From RH-AL1 sp965214415 (GTDB lineage: Bacteria; Pseudomonadota; Alphaproteobacteria; Rhizobiales; Beijerinckiaceae): a stretch of 64,000 nt of DNA. Where the stretch lies: NCBI GenBank assembly GCA_965214415.1, contig CBDCBQ010000003.1:124001-188000 (forward strand), given 5' to 3'. The notes under the pieces are model-generated. The model was given only the letters and a program-made list of their open reading frames with translations, had not been told where the DNA came from and did no database searches. This document shows, piece after piece, positions 45,261 through 53,747 of the stretch (positions are counted from its first letter, which is position 1; every line of letters starts with the position of its first letter). Made by a program: the position numbers and the translations under genes.

Positions 45261-46385
45261 ATGAAAAAGCTCGGCATCGGCACGATCATCGCGCTCACCG
45301 TCGGCGTGCTGCTGTCCGCCTTCGTCGTCTTCGGGACCTTCCAGCTCCCGACGACGAAGAGCGTCCAGCGCGGCTATCGCGGCACCGCGATGGACCTCAT
45401 CTACCACCGTGCTCAGCTCGCCTCGGCGGAGTCGGCGAACAAGTTGCCCGGCGTCATCCCGGCCTCTGACCCGGTTGGTCAGAAGGCGGGCACGATCTAC
45501 AAGAACTTGAAGGTGCTCGGCGACGTCGACATCGGCGAGTTCGGCCGCATCATGGCGAGCATGGCGGAGTGGGTCGCGCCCACGCAGAGCTGCGCCTATT
45601 GCCACGGCGCCGACGGCAACTTCGCCTCCGACGCGCTCTACACCAAGCGCGTCGCGCGGCGGATGTTGCAAATGACGCGGCACATCAACACCGACTGGAA
45701 GGACCACGTCGGCAAGACCGGTGTCGTCTGCTACACCTGCCACCGCGGGCAGCCGGTGCCGACCTACATCTGGTTCGATCAGCAGGGCCCGGCGGCCGGG
45801 ATGGGCGTCGCCTCGGCGGTCGCGGGCGACAGCGCGTTGCCGGCCAACCCGTACACGCCGTTCCTCGAGAAGGCGAAAGAGATCCGCGTGATCTCGAAGA
45901 CGGCGCTGCCCACCGGCGATCGGCAGTCGATCAAGCAGACCGAGTACACCTACTCGCTGATGATCAACATGGCGAATTCGCTCGGCGTGAACTGCACGTT
46001 CTGTCACAACACCCGCTCGTTCGCGGCGTGGGATCAAAGCTCGCCGCAGCGCGCGACGGCCTGGTACGGAATCCGTATGGTTCGCGACATCAACGAGATC
46101 TACCTGGCGAGCCTGAAGGGGACGTTCCCGGACTACCGGCTCGGACCGCTGGGTGATGTCGCCAAGGTCAACTGCCTGACCTGCCACCAGGGTGCCTACA
46201 AGCCGCTGCTCGGCGCGCCGATCGCCGGCACCTACCCGGAGCTGGAGACGAACGTCGACGTCGCCAGCGCCGCCCCGGCACCCGCGCCTGAAACGCCCGC
46301 GGCACCTGCGGCACCCGCGCCGGACAACGCGGCTCCAGCCGCGCCGGTCGCCCCGCCGCCGGCCGCGGCGCCCGCGCCAAACTAG
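45261..46385 (+). CDS. pufC: Reaction-centre tetraheme cytochrome c subunit PufC
   Basis: A 374-residue protein with four haem-binding motifs, CAYCH, CYTCH, CTFCH and CLTCH, and methionine-bearing helices (MARRMLQMTRHI-like and MINMANSLG) for the axial ligands. It re-reduces the photo-oxidised special pair on the periplasmic side. The N-terminal hydrophobic helix (IGTIIALTVGVLLSAFVVFG) is not followed by a lipobox cysteine, so it is probably anchored by the uncleaved helix rather than by lipid. The last 45 residues are an Ala/Pro repeat. Confidence 0.96.
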   Translation: MKKLGIGTIIALTVGVLLSAFVVFGTFQLPTTKSVQRGYRGTAMDLIYHRAQLASAESANKLPGVIPASDPVGQKAGTIYKNLKVLGDVDIGEFGRIMASMAEWVAPTQSCAYCHGADGNFASDALYTKRVARRMLQMTRHINTDWKDHVGKTGVVCYTCHRGQPVPTYIWFDQQGPAAGMGVASAVAGDSALPANPYTPFLEKAKEIRVISKTALPTGDRQSIKQTEYTYSLMINMANSLGVNCTFCHNTRSFAAWDQSSPQRATAWYGIRMVRDINEIYLASLKGTFPDYRLGPLGDVAKVNCLTCHQGAYKPLLGAPIAGTYPELETNVDVASAAPAPAPETPAAPAAPAPDNAAPAAPVAPPPAAAPAPN

Positions 46386-46410
46386 GCCGGAGGTCATATC
46401 GCATGCGTGA

Positions 46411-46440
46411 AGGGGCTCCGGTCGATCGACCGGAGCCCCT
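46411..46440. terminator. Perfect 30-bp palindrome at the end of the puf operon
   Basis: AGGGGCTCCGGTC-GATC-GACCGGAGCCCCT is a 30-base perfect palindrome. It lies 26 bases after the pufC stop. There is no long T run, so it may be a weak intrinsic terminator or an RNA-stability element protecting the 3' end of the puf mRNA. Confidence 0.7.
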
Positions 46441-46499
46441 ACGCTTTACCCGAGCGGCACGGGCCGGTATGCGTTCGAGCGTAGCAATCTCGAGACGAC

Positions 46500-47201
46500 A
46501 TGACCCGCGCCAGCGCCAATGATCCGGGTGCCAACCAAGATGCGGCAGCGGCCGCGACAGACCGGACCGGTTTCGCGGCGATCCTGCGCGCGCGCACCGC
46601 CGGCATCCATCGCGAGGCCGAGCGGGCCGGCATCATCGCGAGCCTGATCCGGGGGCGCGCCACCCGGCAGGGCTACGCGCTGTATCTTCGCAATCTCATC
46701 CCGGCCTATACCGCGCTGGAGACCGCGCTCGAGGCGTCCCGTGACGAGCCTGCCCTCCGCGCCTTCGCCGATCCGGCGCTGTATCGAATGCCGGCGTTGA
46801 CCCGCGACCTCGCCGCGATCGTCGGCTCGGGCTGGGCGTCGTCGTGCCGGCTGCTGCCGGAGGCGGAGGCCTATGCCGATGCCATCGCGAGCGCGGCCCC
46901 GGCGATCCTGGTGGCGCATGCCTATGCCCGCTACCTCGGCGACCTGAGCGGGGGGCAAATTCTGAAACCGGTCCTTGCTCGGACTCTCGGCTTGGGCTCG
47001 GAGGCGCTGACGTTCTACGACTTCCCGGCGATCGCCGATGTCGCGGCGGTGAAGCTCGCCATGCGTGACGCCTTCGACGCGATTTCCGAGGGGCACGCAA
47101 CCTCTGCGCCCGGCATCCAGGACGCGATCGTCGGGGAGGCGATCGCCGCGTTTCGGCACAACATCGCCGTGTCCGAGGCCGTGCAGGCGGCGATCGGCTG
47201 A
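46500..47201 (+). CDS. Biliverdin-producing heme oxygenase
   Basis: A 233-residue bacterial heme oxygenase. The proximal histidine is in IHREAERAGI near residue 36, and the distal helix with the glycine motif is YARYLGDLSGGQIL. It opens heme to biliverdin, CO and iron. Biliverdin is the chromophore of bacteriophytochromes that regulate photosynthesis genes in related genera, which makes its position after the puf operon meaningful; no phytochrome gene lies in this window. The next gene starts five bases after its stop. Confidence 0.85.
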   Translation: MTRASANDPGANQDAAAAATDRTGFAAILRARTAGIHREAERAGIIASLIRGRATRQGYALYLRNLIPAYTALETALEASRDEPALRAFADPALYRMPALTRDLAAIVGSGWASSCRLLPEAEAYADAIASAAPAILVAHAYARYLGDLSGGQILKPVLARTLGLGSEALTFYDFPAIADVAAVKLAMRDAFDAISEGHATSAPGIQDAIVGEAIAAFRHNIAVSEAVQAAIG

Positions 47202-47206
47202 ACGGG

Positions 47207-47929
47207 GTGCCTGTCAACTCGCACGGCCAGCAAATTGGTGTGCCGCTCGATGGCTGGACGCCGCGCCCGCTTCCGGCGCGGGAGGCGATGGTCGGCCGGA
47301 CCTGCCGGCTCGAGCCGCTTACGCTGCACCATGCCGCCGATCTCTTCGCGGCCTACGCGTCGGCGCCCGACGATCGCGACTGGACCTACCTGCCGCACGA
47401 GCGCCCCGCCGATGCCGATGGCTTTCGCGAACTCATCGCCGCGCAGGCCCTAGCGGTCGACCCGCTGCACCACGCCATCGTCGAGACGGCGCGGGGTAGG
47501 GCGCTGGGCACCGCCGCCCTCATGCGGATCGACCCGGCCAACGGAGTCATCGAGATCGGTCACATCAACTACGCGCCCGCCCTCCAGCGGACGCCGGCAG
47601 GAACCGAGGCGATCCATCTCCTGATGCGGCGCGTCTTCGACGAGCTCGGCTATCGGCGTCTCGAGTGGAAATGCGACAGCCTCAACGCGCCATCACGCCG
47701 CGCGGCGGTGCGCTACGGCTTCACATACGAGGGTACGTTCCAGCAGGCCATCGTCACAAAAGGGCGCAACCGCGACACCGCGTGGTACGCCCTGCTGGAT
47801 CGCGACTGGCCGCATGTGCGGGCGGCAATGAAGGCGTGGCTAGAACCGGCGAATTTCGATCCGCACGGGGCGCAACGCAAGCTCCTCGCGGCCGGTGCTG
47901 ATGGCGCTCTCAAAGACGCCGACGCTTGA
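47207..47929 (+). CDS. GNAT-family acetyltransferase (RimJ/RimL-like)
   Basis: A 240-residue GNAT protein read from GTG at 47207. The acetyl-CoA-binding core appears in GVIEIGHINYAPALQRTPAG and the C-terminal strand in RRAAVRYGFTYEGTFQQAIV and GRNRDTAWYALLD, as in RimJ/RimL-like N-acetyltransferases. The substrate is unknown. It ends overlapping the minus-strand Cys-rich gene by 20 bases. Confidence 0.85.
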   Translation: MPVNSHGQQIGVPLDGWTPRPLPAREAMVGRTCRLEPLTLHHAADLFAAYASAPDDRDWTYLPHERPADADGFRELIAAQALAVDPLHHAIVETARGRALGTAALMRIDPANGVIEIGHINYAPALQRTPAGTEAIHLLMRRVFDELGYRRLEWKCDSLNAPSRRAAVRYGFTYEGTFQQAIVTKGRNRDTAWYALLDRDWPHVRAAMKAWLEPANFDPHGAQRKLLAAGADGALKDADA

Positions 47930-48155
47930 CCCCCGCATCGAACGCGACGAGGCAGGTCGGGCTGAGCGACGCCCTGTTTTCCTTCATGCAATACAGAAGG
48001 CGATCCTCATTCGGATATGTCCCGCTGCAGAGCCGCATGGCGTCCATCGTGCAGGCAGCTTTTTCCGCGTCCGTGATCTTGAACCTGTCCGGCTCGGCCG
48101 TGGCCAACGCGGGCACCGCGGTCATCAGGAGAAAAAGCGCCGCTGTGCGCCACAT
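47910..48155 (-). CDS. Small secreted cysteine-rich protein (81 aa)
   Basis: An 81-residue protein with a signal peptide (to about ALATAEP) and four cysteines in the mature part (AACTMDAMRLCSGTY and LLYCMKENRASLSPTC). This fits the small cysteine-rich-repeat proteins common in Hyphomicrobiales. The function is unknown. It is convergent with the acetyltransferase. Confidence 0.7.
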   Translation of the reverse strand: MWRTAALFLLMTAVPALATAEPDRFKITDAEKAACTMDAMRLCSGTYPNEDRLLYCMKENRASLSPTCLVAFDAGVKRRRL

Positions 48156-48262
48156 GGAGCAGTCATCCAGGTTTCGTCTTCGACTAATGTCTTACTGACA
48201 GTCGGGGCGGATTCGCGCCAGCTTTTTTATGTCTAAGGGTTACCGGCGCTCATGCGCCAAGC

Positions 48263-48283
48263 TTATGCTTTATGCTTTATGCT
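48263..48283. repeat. Three tandem TTATGCT units upstream of an ABC transporter gene
   Basis: TTATGCT occurs three times in perfect tandem. It lies 67 bases before the substrate-binding-protein ATG and is followed by a GC-rich imperfect palindrome (near 48287-48325). It could be duplicated -10-like sequence or a regulator site; no known box matches. Confidence 0.5.
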
Positions 48284-48349
48284 GGATGCCGGCGCGCCGA
48301 GCGCGCTGCGCGCTTGCCGCGCGGCCAAGCTCGGGTATGCTTTCGTCCG

Positions 48350-49354
48350 ATGTCACAATCTCCCACGACCCACATGATGTCTCTGTCGCGCCGCGCCGTT
48401 CTCGTCGGCGCGGCGGGTCTGGCCGCGGTCGGCCCGACCAACGCCGACACGACGCCGGCCTTTCGCACCGGGACGCTGCCGTTCGGAACCGGTAACTGGG
48501 AGATCGCGACCATCACCGGCCGCGGCCTGGATGGCGCCGCGGGTCTCAAGGTCGAGAACGTGCCGCTCGCGTCGACCGAGTCGGCGCGCATCGCCTTCTT
48601 GTCGGGCTCGGTCGACGCCATCATCTCGGATCTGCTCTTCGCCGCGCGTCTCAAGGCCGAAGGCAGGCCGATCCAATTCCTTCCCTACTCGACGACCGAG
48701 GGTGCGCTGATGGTCGCGGCGGCCTCGCCGATCGAGGCGATCGCCGACTTGAAGGGCAAGTCGATCGGCGTCGCCGGCGGCCCGCTCGACAAGAGCTGGC
48801 TCCTGATGCGCGCCGAGGCGCTGAAGATGGCGAACCTCGATCTGACCAAGGATGCCCGACCGGTGTTCGGCGCGCCGCCGCTGCTCGCCGCGAAGGTCGA
48901 GAGCGGCGAACTCGATTGCGGGCTGCTCTATTGGAGCGCTTGCGCGCGCCTGGAGGCGAAGGGTTTCCGCCGCGTGGTGTCTGTCGAGGACATCGCCGCC
49001 GCGCTCGGCGCGTCCGGCAAGATCGCGCTGGTCGGATTTCTCATCCGGCCCGGCGTGCAGCCCGCGGTGCTCGAAGCGTTCGGCAAGGCGCTGCGCCTGG
49101 CCGACGACCTGCTCGCCAACGATCCCACGGCCTGGACGGCGCTGCGGCCGCTGATGCAGGCCCCGGACGAGGCGACGTTCGAGGCACTGAAACAGGCGTT
49201 CGTGCGTGGCATCCCGCACAAGCCGCGGGCGACCGAGATCGCCGACGCGCAGGCCTTCTTCACGATCGTCGCCAAGCTCGGCGGCTCCGCGCTCGTCGGC
49301 GACGCCACGAGCCTGCCGGCCGACCTCTACGTGGACCAGGCCACCTACGGGTGA
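48350..49354 (+). CDS. ABC transporter substrate-binding protein (NitT/TauT-like)
   Basis: A 334-residue periplasmic binding protein. The N-terminus has a Tat-like signal (MSLSRRAVLVGAAGLAAVG). The mature part fits the NMT1/SsuA-like fold: TGTLPFGTGNWEIATI, SGSVDAIISDLLFAA, and LKGKSIGVAGGPLDKSW. The ATG at 48350 is the earliest; two later ATGs at 48374 and 48377 are also possible. The stop overlaps the permease start as GTGA. The ligand is unknown; the position next to xoxF suggests methanol-related or metal-related substrates, as inference only. Confidence 0.85.
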   Translation: MSQSPTTHMMSLSRRAVLVGAAGLAAVGPTNADTTPAFRTGTLPFGTGNWEIATITGRGLDGAAGLKVENVPLASTESARIAFLSGSVDAIISDLLFAARLKAEGRPIQFLPYSTTEGALMVAAASPIEAIADLKGKSIGVAGGPLDKSWLLMRAEALKMANLDLTKDARPVFGAPPLLAAKVESGELDCGLLYWSACARLEAKGFRRVVSVEDIAAALGASGKIALVGFLIRPGVQPAVLEAFGKALRLADDLLANDPTAWTALRPLMQAPDEATFEALKQAFVRGIPHKPRATEIADAQAFFTIVAKLGGSALVGDATSLPADLYVDQATYG

Positions 49355-50112
49355 TCGAGTTTTCGGCGCGCGGCCTGCGGTTCCTCCTGTCGATCGTCGG
49401 CTTCGTCGTGCTCTGGGGCGTCGTCGCGGGCTTTGCGCGATCGCCTCTGCTGCCGGCACCTTGGGATGTCGGCGTCTTCATCGTTGCCGACACCCTGCAC
49501 GGCGACATGGTCTACAACATCGCCATGACGCTGTGGCGCGCCACCGCCGCGTTCGTGATCGCCATGGCGATCGGCTGCGGCCTGGGCTTCCTGCTCGGGC
49601 GCTCGCGGCGCGTGGACGACGCCTTCATGCCATGGGTGCTCGTGCTCATGAACACGCCGGTGCTCGTGATCGCCGCGCTTTGCTACATATGGTTTGGCAT
49701 CAACGAGATCTCGGCGATCGTCGCCGTGGTGCTGAGCAAGTTTCCCAACAACACGATCATCCTGCGCGACGGGGTGCGGGCGTTCGACCCCGGCCTCGAC
49801 GACATCGGCGTGATCTACCGCTTTTCGTTGGCGACGCGCTTTCGTCAGATCATGCTGCCGCAGGCGATGCCCTTCGTCATCGCGGCGGCGCGCTCGGGGA
49901 TCGGCATCGTTTGGAAGATCGTCCTCGTCGTCGAGTTCTTCGGGCTCAGCAACGGCGTCGGCTTCGAGATCTCGAAGTATTTCGGCCTGTTCGCCATCAA
50001 GGAGATCATCGGCTACAGCGTCGCGTTCTCGCTCGTCATGCTGGCGGTCGAACTCCTGATCCTGCAACCGCTCGATGATCATGCCCGACGCTGGCGTCTC
50101 GCCGCTTCTTGA
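49351..50112 (+). CDS. ABC transporter permease (SsuC/TauC-type)
   Basis: A 253-residue inner-membrane protein with six likely helices, read from GTG at 49351 in four-base overlap with the binding-protein gene. The binding-protein-dependent permease signature is visible in FRQIMLPQAMPFVIAAARSG, near residues 165-190. It overlaps the ATPase gene by 38 bases. Confidence 0.88.
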   Translation: MIEFSARGLRFLLSIVGFVVLWGVVAGFARSPLLPAPWDVGVFIVADTLHGDMVYNIAMTLWRATAAFVIAMAIGCGLGFLLGRSRRVDDAFMPWVLVLMNTPVLVIAALCYIWFGINEISAIVAVVLSKFPNNTIILRDGVRAFDPGLDDIGVIYRFSLATRFRQIMLPQAMPFVIAAARSGIGIVWKIVLVVEFFGLSNGVGFEISKYFGLFAIKEIIGYSVAFSLVMLAVELLILQPLDDHARRWRLAAS

Positions 50113-50824
50113 CGTCTCCATCACGCGCAAAAGCCACGGTCGCGGCACCGCGCGCGTCGAGGTCATCGATGGTCTTCGTTTCGCCCTGTTCCGCGGCACG
50201 GTCACCTGCCTGCTAGGCCCGTCTGGCTGCGGCAAGACCACGGCACTGCGCATCGCGCTCGGGCTCGACACGAAGTACGAGGGGTCCGTGTCGCCGCCCG
50301 CGCACGCGCTCAAGCTCGGCGTCGTCTTCCAGGACCCGAGGCTGCTGCCGTGGCGCACCGTGGCGGAGAATGTCATGCTCGCGGCGCCGGGGCTGCGGCG
50401 TGCCGATCTCGATGCACTGCTTGCCGAACTCGGCCTCGAGGCCTGGAGCGCCCATCGCCCGAACCAGCTGTCTCTCGGCATGGCCCGCCGGGTCGCCCTC
50501 GCTCGCGCGCTGGCGGTCGACCCGGACCTGCTCGTGTTGGACGAAGCCTTCGTGTCGCTGGACGAGCGCTCGGCGGCGAGCCTGCGCGCGACAGTGTTCA
50601 CGGCGCTCGGTCGCCGCCGGGCCACGGTGCTGATGGTCACCCATAATATAGATGAGGCGCTGACGTACAGCGACACGGTCCTCGTCTTGGCGCCGCGACC
50701 GACACGGATCATCGCGACAGTGCCGCTGGCCGAGCCCCTCGCCGCCCGCGACAACGCCTGGCTCGCCGCACAGCGCCGAAGTCTGGCGGCATCGGGACAG
50801 CTGTTTTTGCAGGCGGCGCGATAA
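50075..50824 (+). CDS. ABC transporter ATP-binding protein
   Basis: A 249-residue ATPase with Walker A LLGPSGCGKTT, Q-loop GVVFQDPRLLPW, Walker B LLVLDEAFVSLDERS and H-loop MVTHNIDEAL. The signature motif reads LSLGMARR instead of LSGGQ, a notable deviation in an otherwise normal ATPase. An alternative ATG is at 50081. It completes a three-gene importer ending 425 bases upstream of xoxF. Confidence 0.9.
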   Translation: MIMPDAGVSPLLDVSITRKSHGRGTARVEVIDGLRFALFRGTVTCLLGPSGCGKTTALRIALGLDTKYEGSVSPPAHALKLGVVFQDPRLLPWRTVAENVMLAAPGLRRADLDALLAELGLEAWSAHRPNQLSLGMARRVALARALAVDPDLLVLDEAFVSLDERSAASLRATVFTALGRRRATVLMVTHNIDEALTYSDTVLVLAPRPTRIIATVPLAEPLAARDNAWLAAQRRSLAASGQLFLQAAR

Positions 50825-51249
50825 GCCCCCTGCCCAAAAACAGAGCAGGGTCGCCGGCGAAACTCCCTACGGACAACACCTCTGCGAAGTTTCGCCGCAC
50901 GCAAAAAGACTTGTGTTTCGAAGCATTTGCTTCCTGAGGCTCTTTGCTGCACCGCAGCAAGATGCTGTTTTGATGCCTGCTTCTACATTCCTCACTTTCC
51001 TATATCGAAAGACGGAGGTTTGCGTATGAGCGTTCCCTAAGAAACAGACTTGCGCGTCGTTTCAAGGTTGGTAGTGTCCGGCCGTCTTCGATAGCGAGAT
51101 ACCACATTCGAGGGGCCTGGCCGTCGCGCAAGAGCACAATAATAAGCGGCGCTATCGAGGTTAAGCTAGGCGACTCTACTTTCACGTAACCTGTGAATAT
51201 GGGCGATCCTGAACAATCAGGCGACCATGGCACATTGGAGGAAGCCCAC
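50825..51249 (+). promoter_or_regulatory. xoxF upstream region with hairpin and shared CTAAGAAAC motif
   Basis: A 425-base, relatively AT-rich gap without a gene. It holds a hairpin TTGCTGC-ACC-GCAGCAA (50944-50960), possibly ending the ABC operon, and at 51037-51045 the 9-mer CTAAGAAAC found also upstream of the orphan pqqA. A five-codon frame (ATGAGCGTTCCCTAA) overlaps the motif. GGAGGAAG precedes the xoxF ATG. A promoter must lie here; its exact elements are not defined. Confidence 0.55.
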
Positions 51250-53082
51250 ATGAAGTATATCGGCTTGGCCGTCGCCACTGCCTGTTTGTTGTCGTACTCG
51301 CTGCCTGTCATGGCCGACGATGCCGCGCCCGCGGCTGTCACGGGGCCTTCGGCCGCGAAGCTCATGCAGAACCCGGCCAACTGGGTCGCTCAGCGCGGCG
51401 ACTATGCCAACACGGCGTATTCGAAGCTCGATCAGATCACCAACAAGAACGTCAAGTCGATGCAGGTCGCCTGGACCTTCTCGACCGGCGTCCTGCGCGG
51501 CCACGAGGGCTCGCCGCTCGTGATCGGCGACATGATGTACGTGCACACGCCCTTCCCGAACATCGTCTACGCGCTCGACCTCAACAACGACGGCAAGATC
51601 GTGTGGCGCTACACGCCGAAGCAGGATCCGAGCGTGATCCCGGTCATGTGCTGCGACACCGTCAATCGTGGCCTCGCCTACGACAACGGCAAGATCTTCC
51701 TGCATCAGGCCGACACCAACGTCGTCGCGCTCGACGCGAAGACCGGCAAGGAGCTTTGGAAGGTTGCTAACGGCGATCCGAAGAAGGGTCAGACCAACAC
51801 CGCGACCGTCCTGCCCGTCAACGGCAAGATCATCGTCGGCATCTCCGGCGGCGAGTTCGGCGTGCAGTGCCACGTGACCGCTTACGACGAGAACACCGGC
51901 AAGCGCGTGTGGCGTGGGTACTCCGAGGGTACCGACGAGATGATGATCATGAACCCCGAGAAGACGATGTCGCTCGGCAAGCCGGTCGGCAAGGATTCGT
52001 CGCTGAAGACCTGGGAAGGCGATCAGTGGAAGACGGGCGGCGGCTGCACTTGGGGCTGGTACTCGTACGATCCGAAGCTGAATCTGATGTACTACGGCTC
52101 GGGCAACCCCTCGACCTGGAACCCGAAGCAGCGTCCGGGCGACAACAAGTGGTCGATGACCGTGTGGGCGCGTAACCCCGACACGGGCGAGGCCAAGTGG
52201 GTCTACCAGATGACCCCGCATGATCAGTGGGACTTCGACGGTATCAACGAGATGCCGCTGGTGAACCAGAAGATCAACGGCAAGGAGACGCCGATGCTGG
52301 TCCACTTCGACCGTAACGGTCTCGGCTATACGCTGAACCGCGAGACGGGCGAGCTCCTCGTCGCCGAGAAGTTCGATCCGGCCGTGAACTGGACCACGGG
52401 CGTCGTGATGGACAAGTCGTCGCCGGAATACGGCCGTCCCCAGGTCGTCGCCAAGTACTCGACCGAGCACAACGGCGAAGACAACAACTCGAAGGGCATC
52501 TGCCCGGCGGCTCTCGGCTCCAAGGACGAGCAGCCTTCGGCGTTCTCGCCCCAGACCGGCCTGTTCTACGTGCCGACGAACCACGTCTGCATGGATTACG
52601 AGCCCTTCAAGGTGAGCTACACCCCCGGTCAGCCGTATGTCGGCGCAACCCTCGCGATGTACCCGGCGCCGGGCGGCACCAACATGGGTAACTTCATCGC
52701 CTGGGACGCGACCAAGGGCAAGATCGTGTGGTCGGATCCCGAGCAGTTCTCGGCTTGGGGTGGCGCTCTCGCGACCGCTGGTCATCTCGTGTTCTACGGG
52801 ACCCTCGAGGGTTACCTGAAGGCCGTCGATGCCAGCACCGGCAAGGAGCTCTACAGGTTCAAGACGCCGTCGGGCATCATCGGCAACGTGATGACCTACG
52901 AGCACAAGGGCAAGCAGTACGTCGCCGTGTACTCGGGCGTCGGCGGCTGGGCCGGCATCGGCCTCGCGGCCGGTCTGACCGATCCGAACGCCGGTCTCGG
53001 TGCCGTCGGTGGCTACGCAGCCCTCAACAACTATACCGCGCTCGGCGGCACCTTGACGGTGTTCGCGATGCCCAACAGCTGA
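51250..53082 (+). CDS. xoxF: Lanthanide-dependent methanol dehydrogenase XoxF
   Basis: A 610-residue PQQ-dependent alcohol dehydrogenase with a signal peptide (~1-22). The eight-blade propeller has tryptophan-docking repeats. Diagnostic residues: adjacent Cys134-Cys135 (VMCCDTVNRG), Glu202 (GGEFG) and Asn286 (GSGNPSTW) as metal ligands, catalytic Asp328, and the extra Asp330 in HDQWDFDGINE that marks lanthanide-binding XoxF rather than calcium MxaF (which has Ala there). It oxidises methanol in the periplasm and reduces XoxG. A strong terminator follows. Confidence 0.97.
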   Translation: MKYIGLAVATACLLSYSLPVMADDAAPAAVTGPSAAKLMQNPANWVAQRGDYANTAYSKLDQITNKNVKSMQVAWTFSTGVLRGHEGSPLVIGDMMYVHTPFPNIVYALDLNNDGKIVWRYTPKQDPSVIPVMCCDTVNRGLAYDNGKIFLHQADTNVVALDAKTGKELWKVANGDPKKGQTNTATVLPVNGKIIVGISGGEFGVQCHVTAYDENTGKRVWRGYSEGTDEMMIMNPEKTMSLGKPVGKDSSLKTWEGDQWKTGGGCTWGWYSYDPKLNLMYYGSGNPSTWNPKQRPGDNKWSMTVWARNPDTGEAKWVYQMTPHDQWDFDGINEMPLVNQKINGKETPMLVHFDRNGLGYTLNRETGELLVAEKFDPAVNWTTGVVMDKSSPEYGRPQVVAKYSTEHNGEDNNSKGICPAALGSKDEQPSAFSPQTGLFYVPTNHVCMDYEPFKVSYTPGQPYVGATLAMYPAPGGTNMGNFIAWDATKGKIVWSDPEQFSAWGGALATAGHLVFYGTLEGYLKAVDASTGKELYRFKTPSGIIGNVMTYEHKGKQYVAVYSGVGGWAGIGLAAGLTDPNAGLGAVGGYAALNNYTALGGTLTVFAMPNS

Positions 53083-53111
53083 TAAGCTGGGCTGAGCTAG
53101 GTTGAATCGGG

Positions 53112-53141
53112 AAGGGCCGGCCAGCTTTGGTCGGCCCTTTT
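53112..53141 (+). terminator. Hairpin terminator after xoxF
   Basis: A 12-bp stem (AAGGGCCGGCCA with TGGTCGGCCCTT, one G-T pair, GCTT loop) ends in TTTT. It lies 29 bases after xoxF and 200 bases before xoxG, so it probably attenuates the operon, leaving xoxF more abundant than xoxGJ. Confidence 0.85.
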
Positions 53142-53345
53142 CCTATTGCAGGCGCGTGATGTGACGCACGAACGCGGCAGCGCCCAAAGCATTTGAATTG
53201 CATGACGAAAAGGCAGCCTGCGACCACGCAGCCGATTGATTTCGGCGTCACGGCCGGCATAAGATACGGCAATTCGGCGTCGAGTTTTCCAAAGTTCGAG
53301 CTGATCAAAGGTCGGAACGCATCCGGCTAATCTTGGAGGACGTTC

Positions 53346-53747
53346 ATGCGCGCTGGCGGGTTTTTGATCGCACTTGGTCTTGGAGTTGGTATGGTCTCTG
53401 GCGTGGCGAGAGCCGACAGCGGCCCCTACACCGACGCGCAGGCCGAAGACGGCCATGTCAAGTTCAACAACAATTGCGCGCAGTGCCATGGGCCCAAGCT
53501 CGACGGCGCGCTCGGCCCGAACCTGCATGACGCCAAGTTCCAAGCGATCTTCGCTGGCAAGCCGGTCAGCGATCTGCGCGATTTCGTGTACCAGAACATG
53601 CCGCAGAACGCGCCGAAGTCGCTGACCGACGAGAATCTCTATCCAATTCTCGCGTGGATCATGAAAAAGAACAACGTCCCCGCCGGCGACAAGCCGTTGA
53701 CGAAGGACAGCGTTGCGTCGGCGCAGTTCCCCAAAACCGAGAAGTGA
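53346..53747 (+). CDS. xoxG: XoxG cytochrome c
   Basis: A 133-residue c-type cytochrome with signal peptide (to about ARAD) and one haem site C44-AQ-CH48. A methionine in QNMPQNAP (Met85) is a likely axial ligand. It is the specific electron acceptor of XoxF. It is shorter than some XoxG. A GGAGGA site precedes the ATG. The stop overlaps a GTG start for xoxJ (GTGA). Confidence 0.92.
   Translation: MRAGGFLIALGLGVGMVSGVARADSGPYTDAQAEDGHVKFNNNCAQCHGPKLDGALGPNLHDAKFQAIFAGKPVSDLRDFVYQNMPQNAPKSLTDENLYPILAWIMKKNNVPAGDKPLTKDSVASAQFPKTEK

Noticed and set aside
51250..53082. Calcium-dependent MxaF methanol dehydrogenase
   Set aside because: The extra aspartate in WDFDG and the xoxG/xoxJ neighbours without mxaI identify XoxF.
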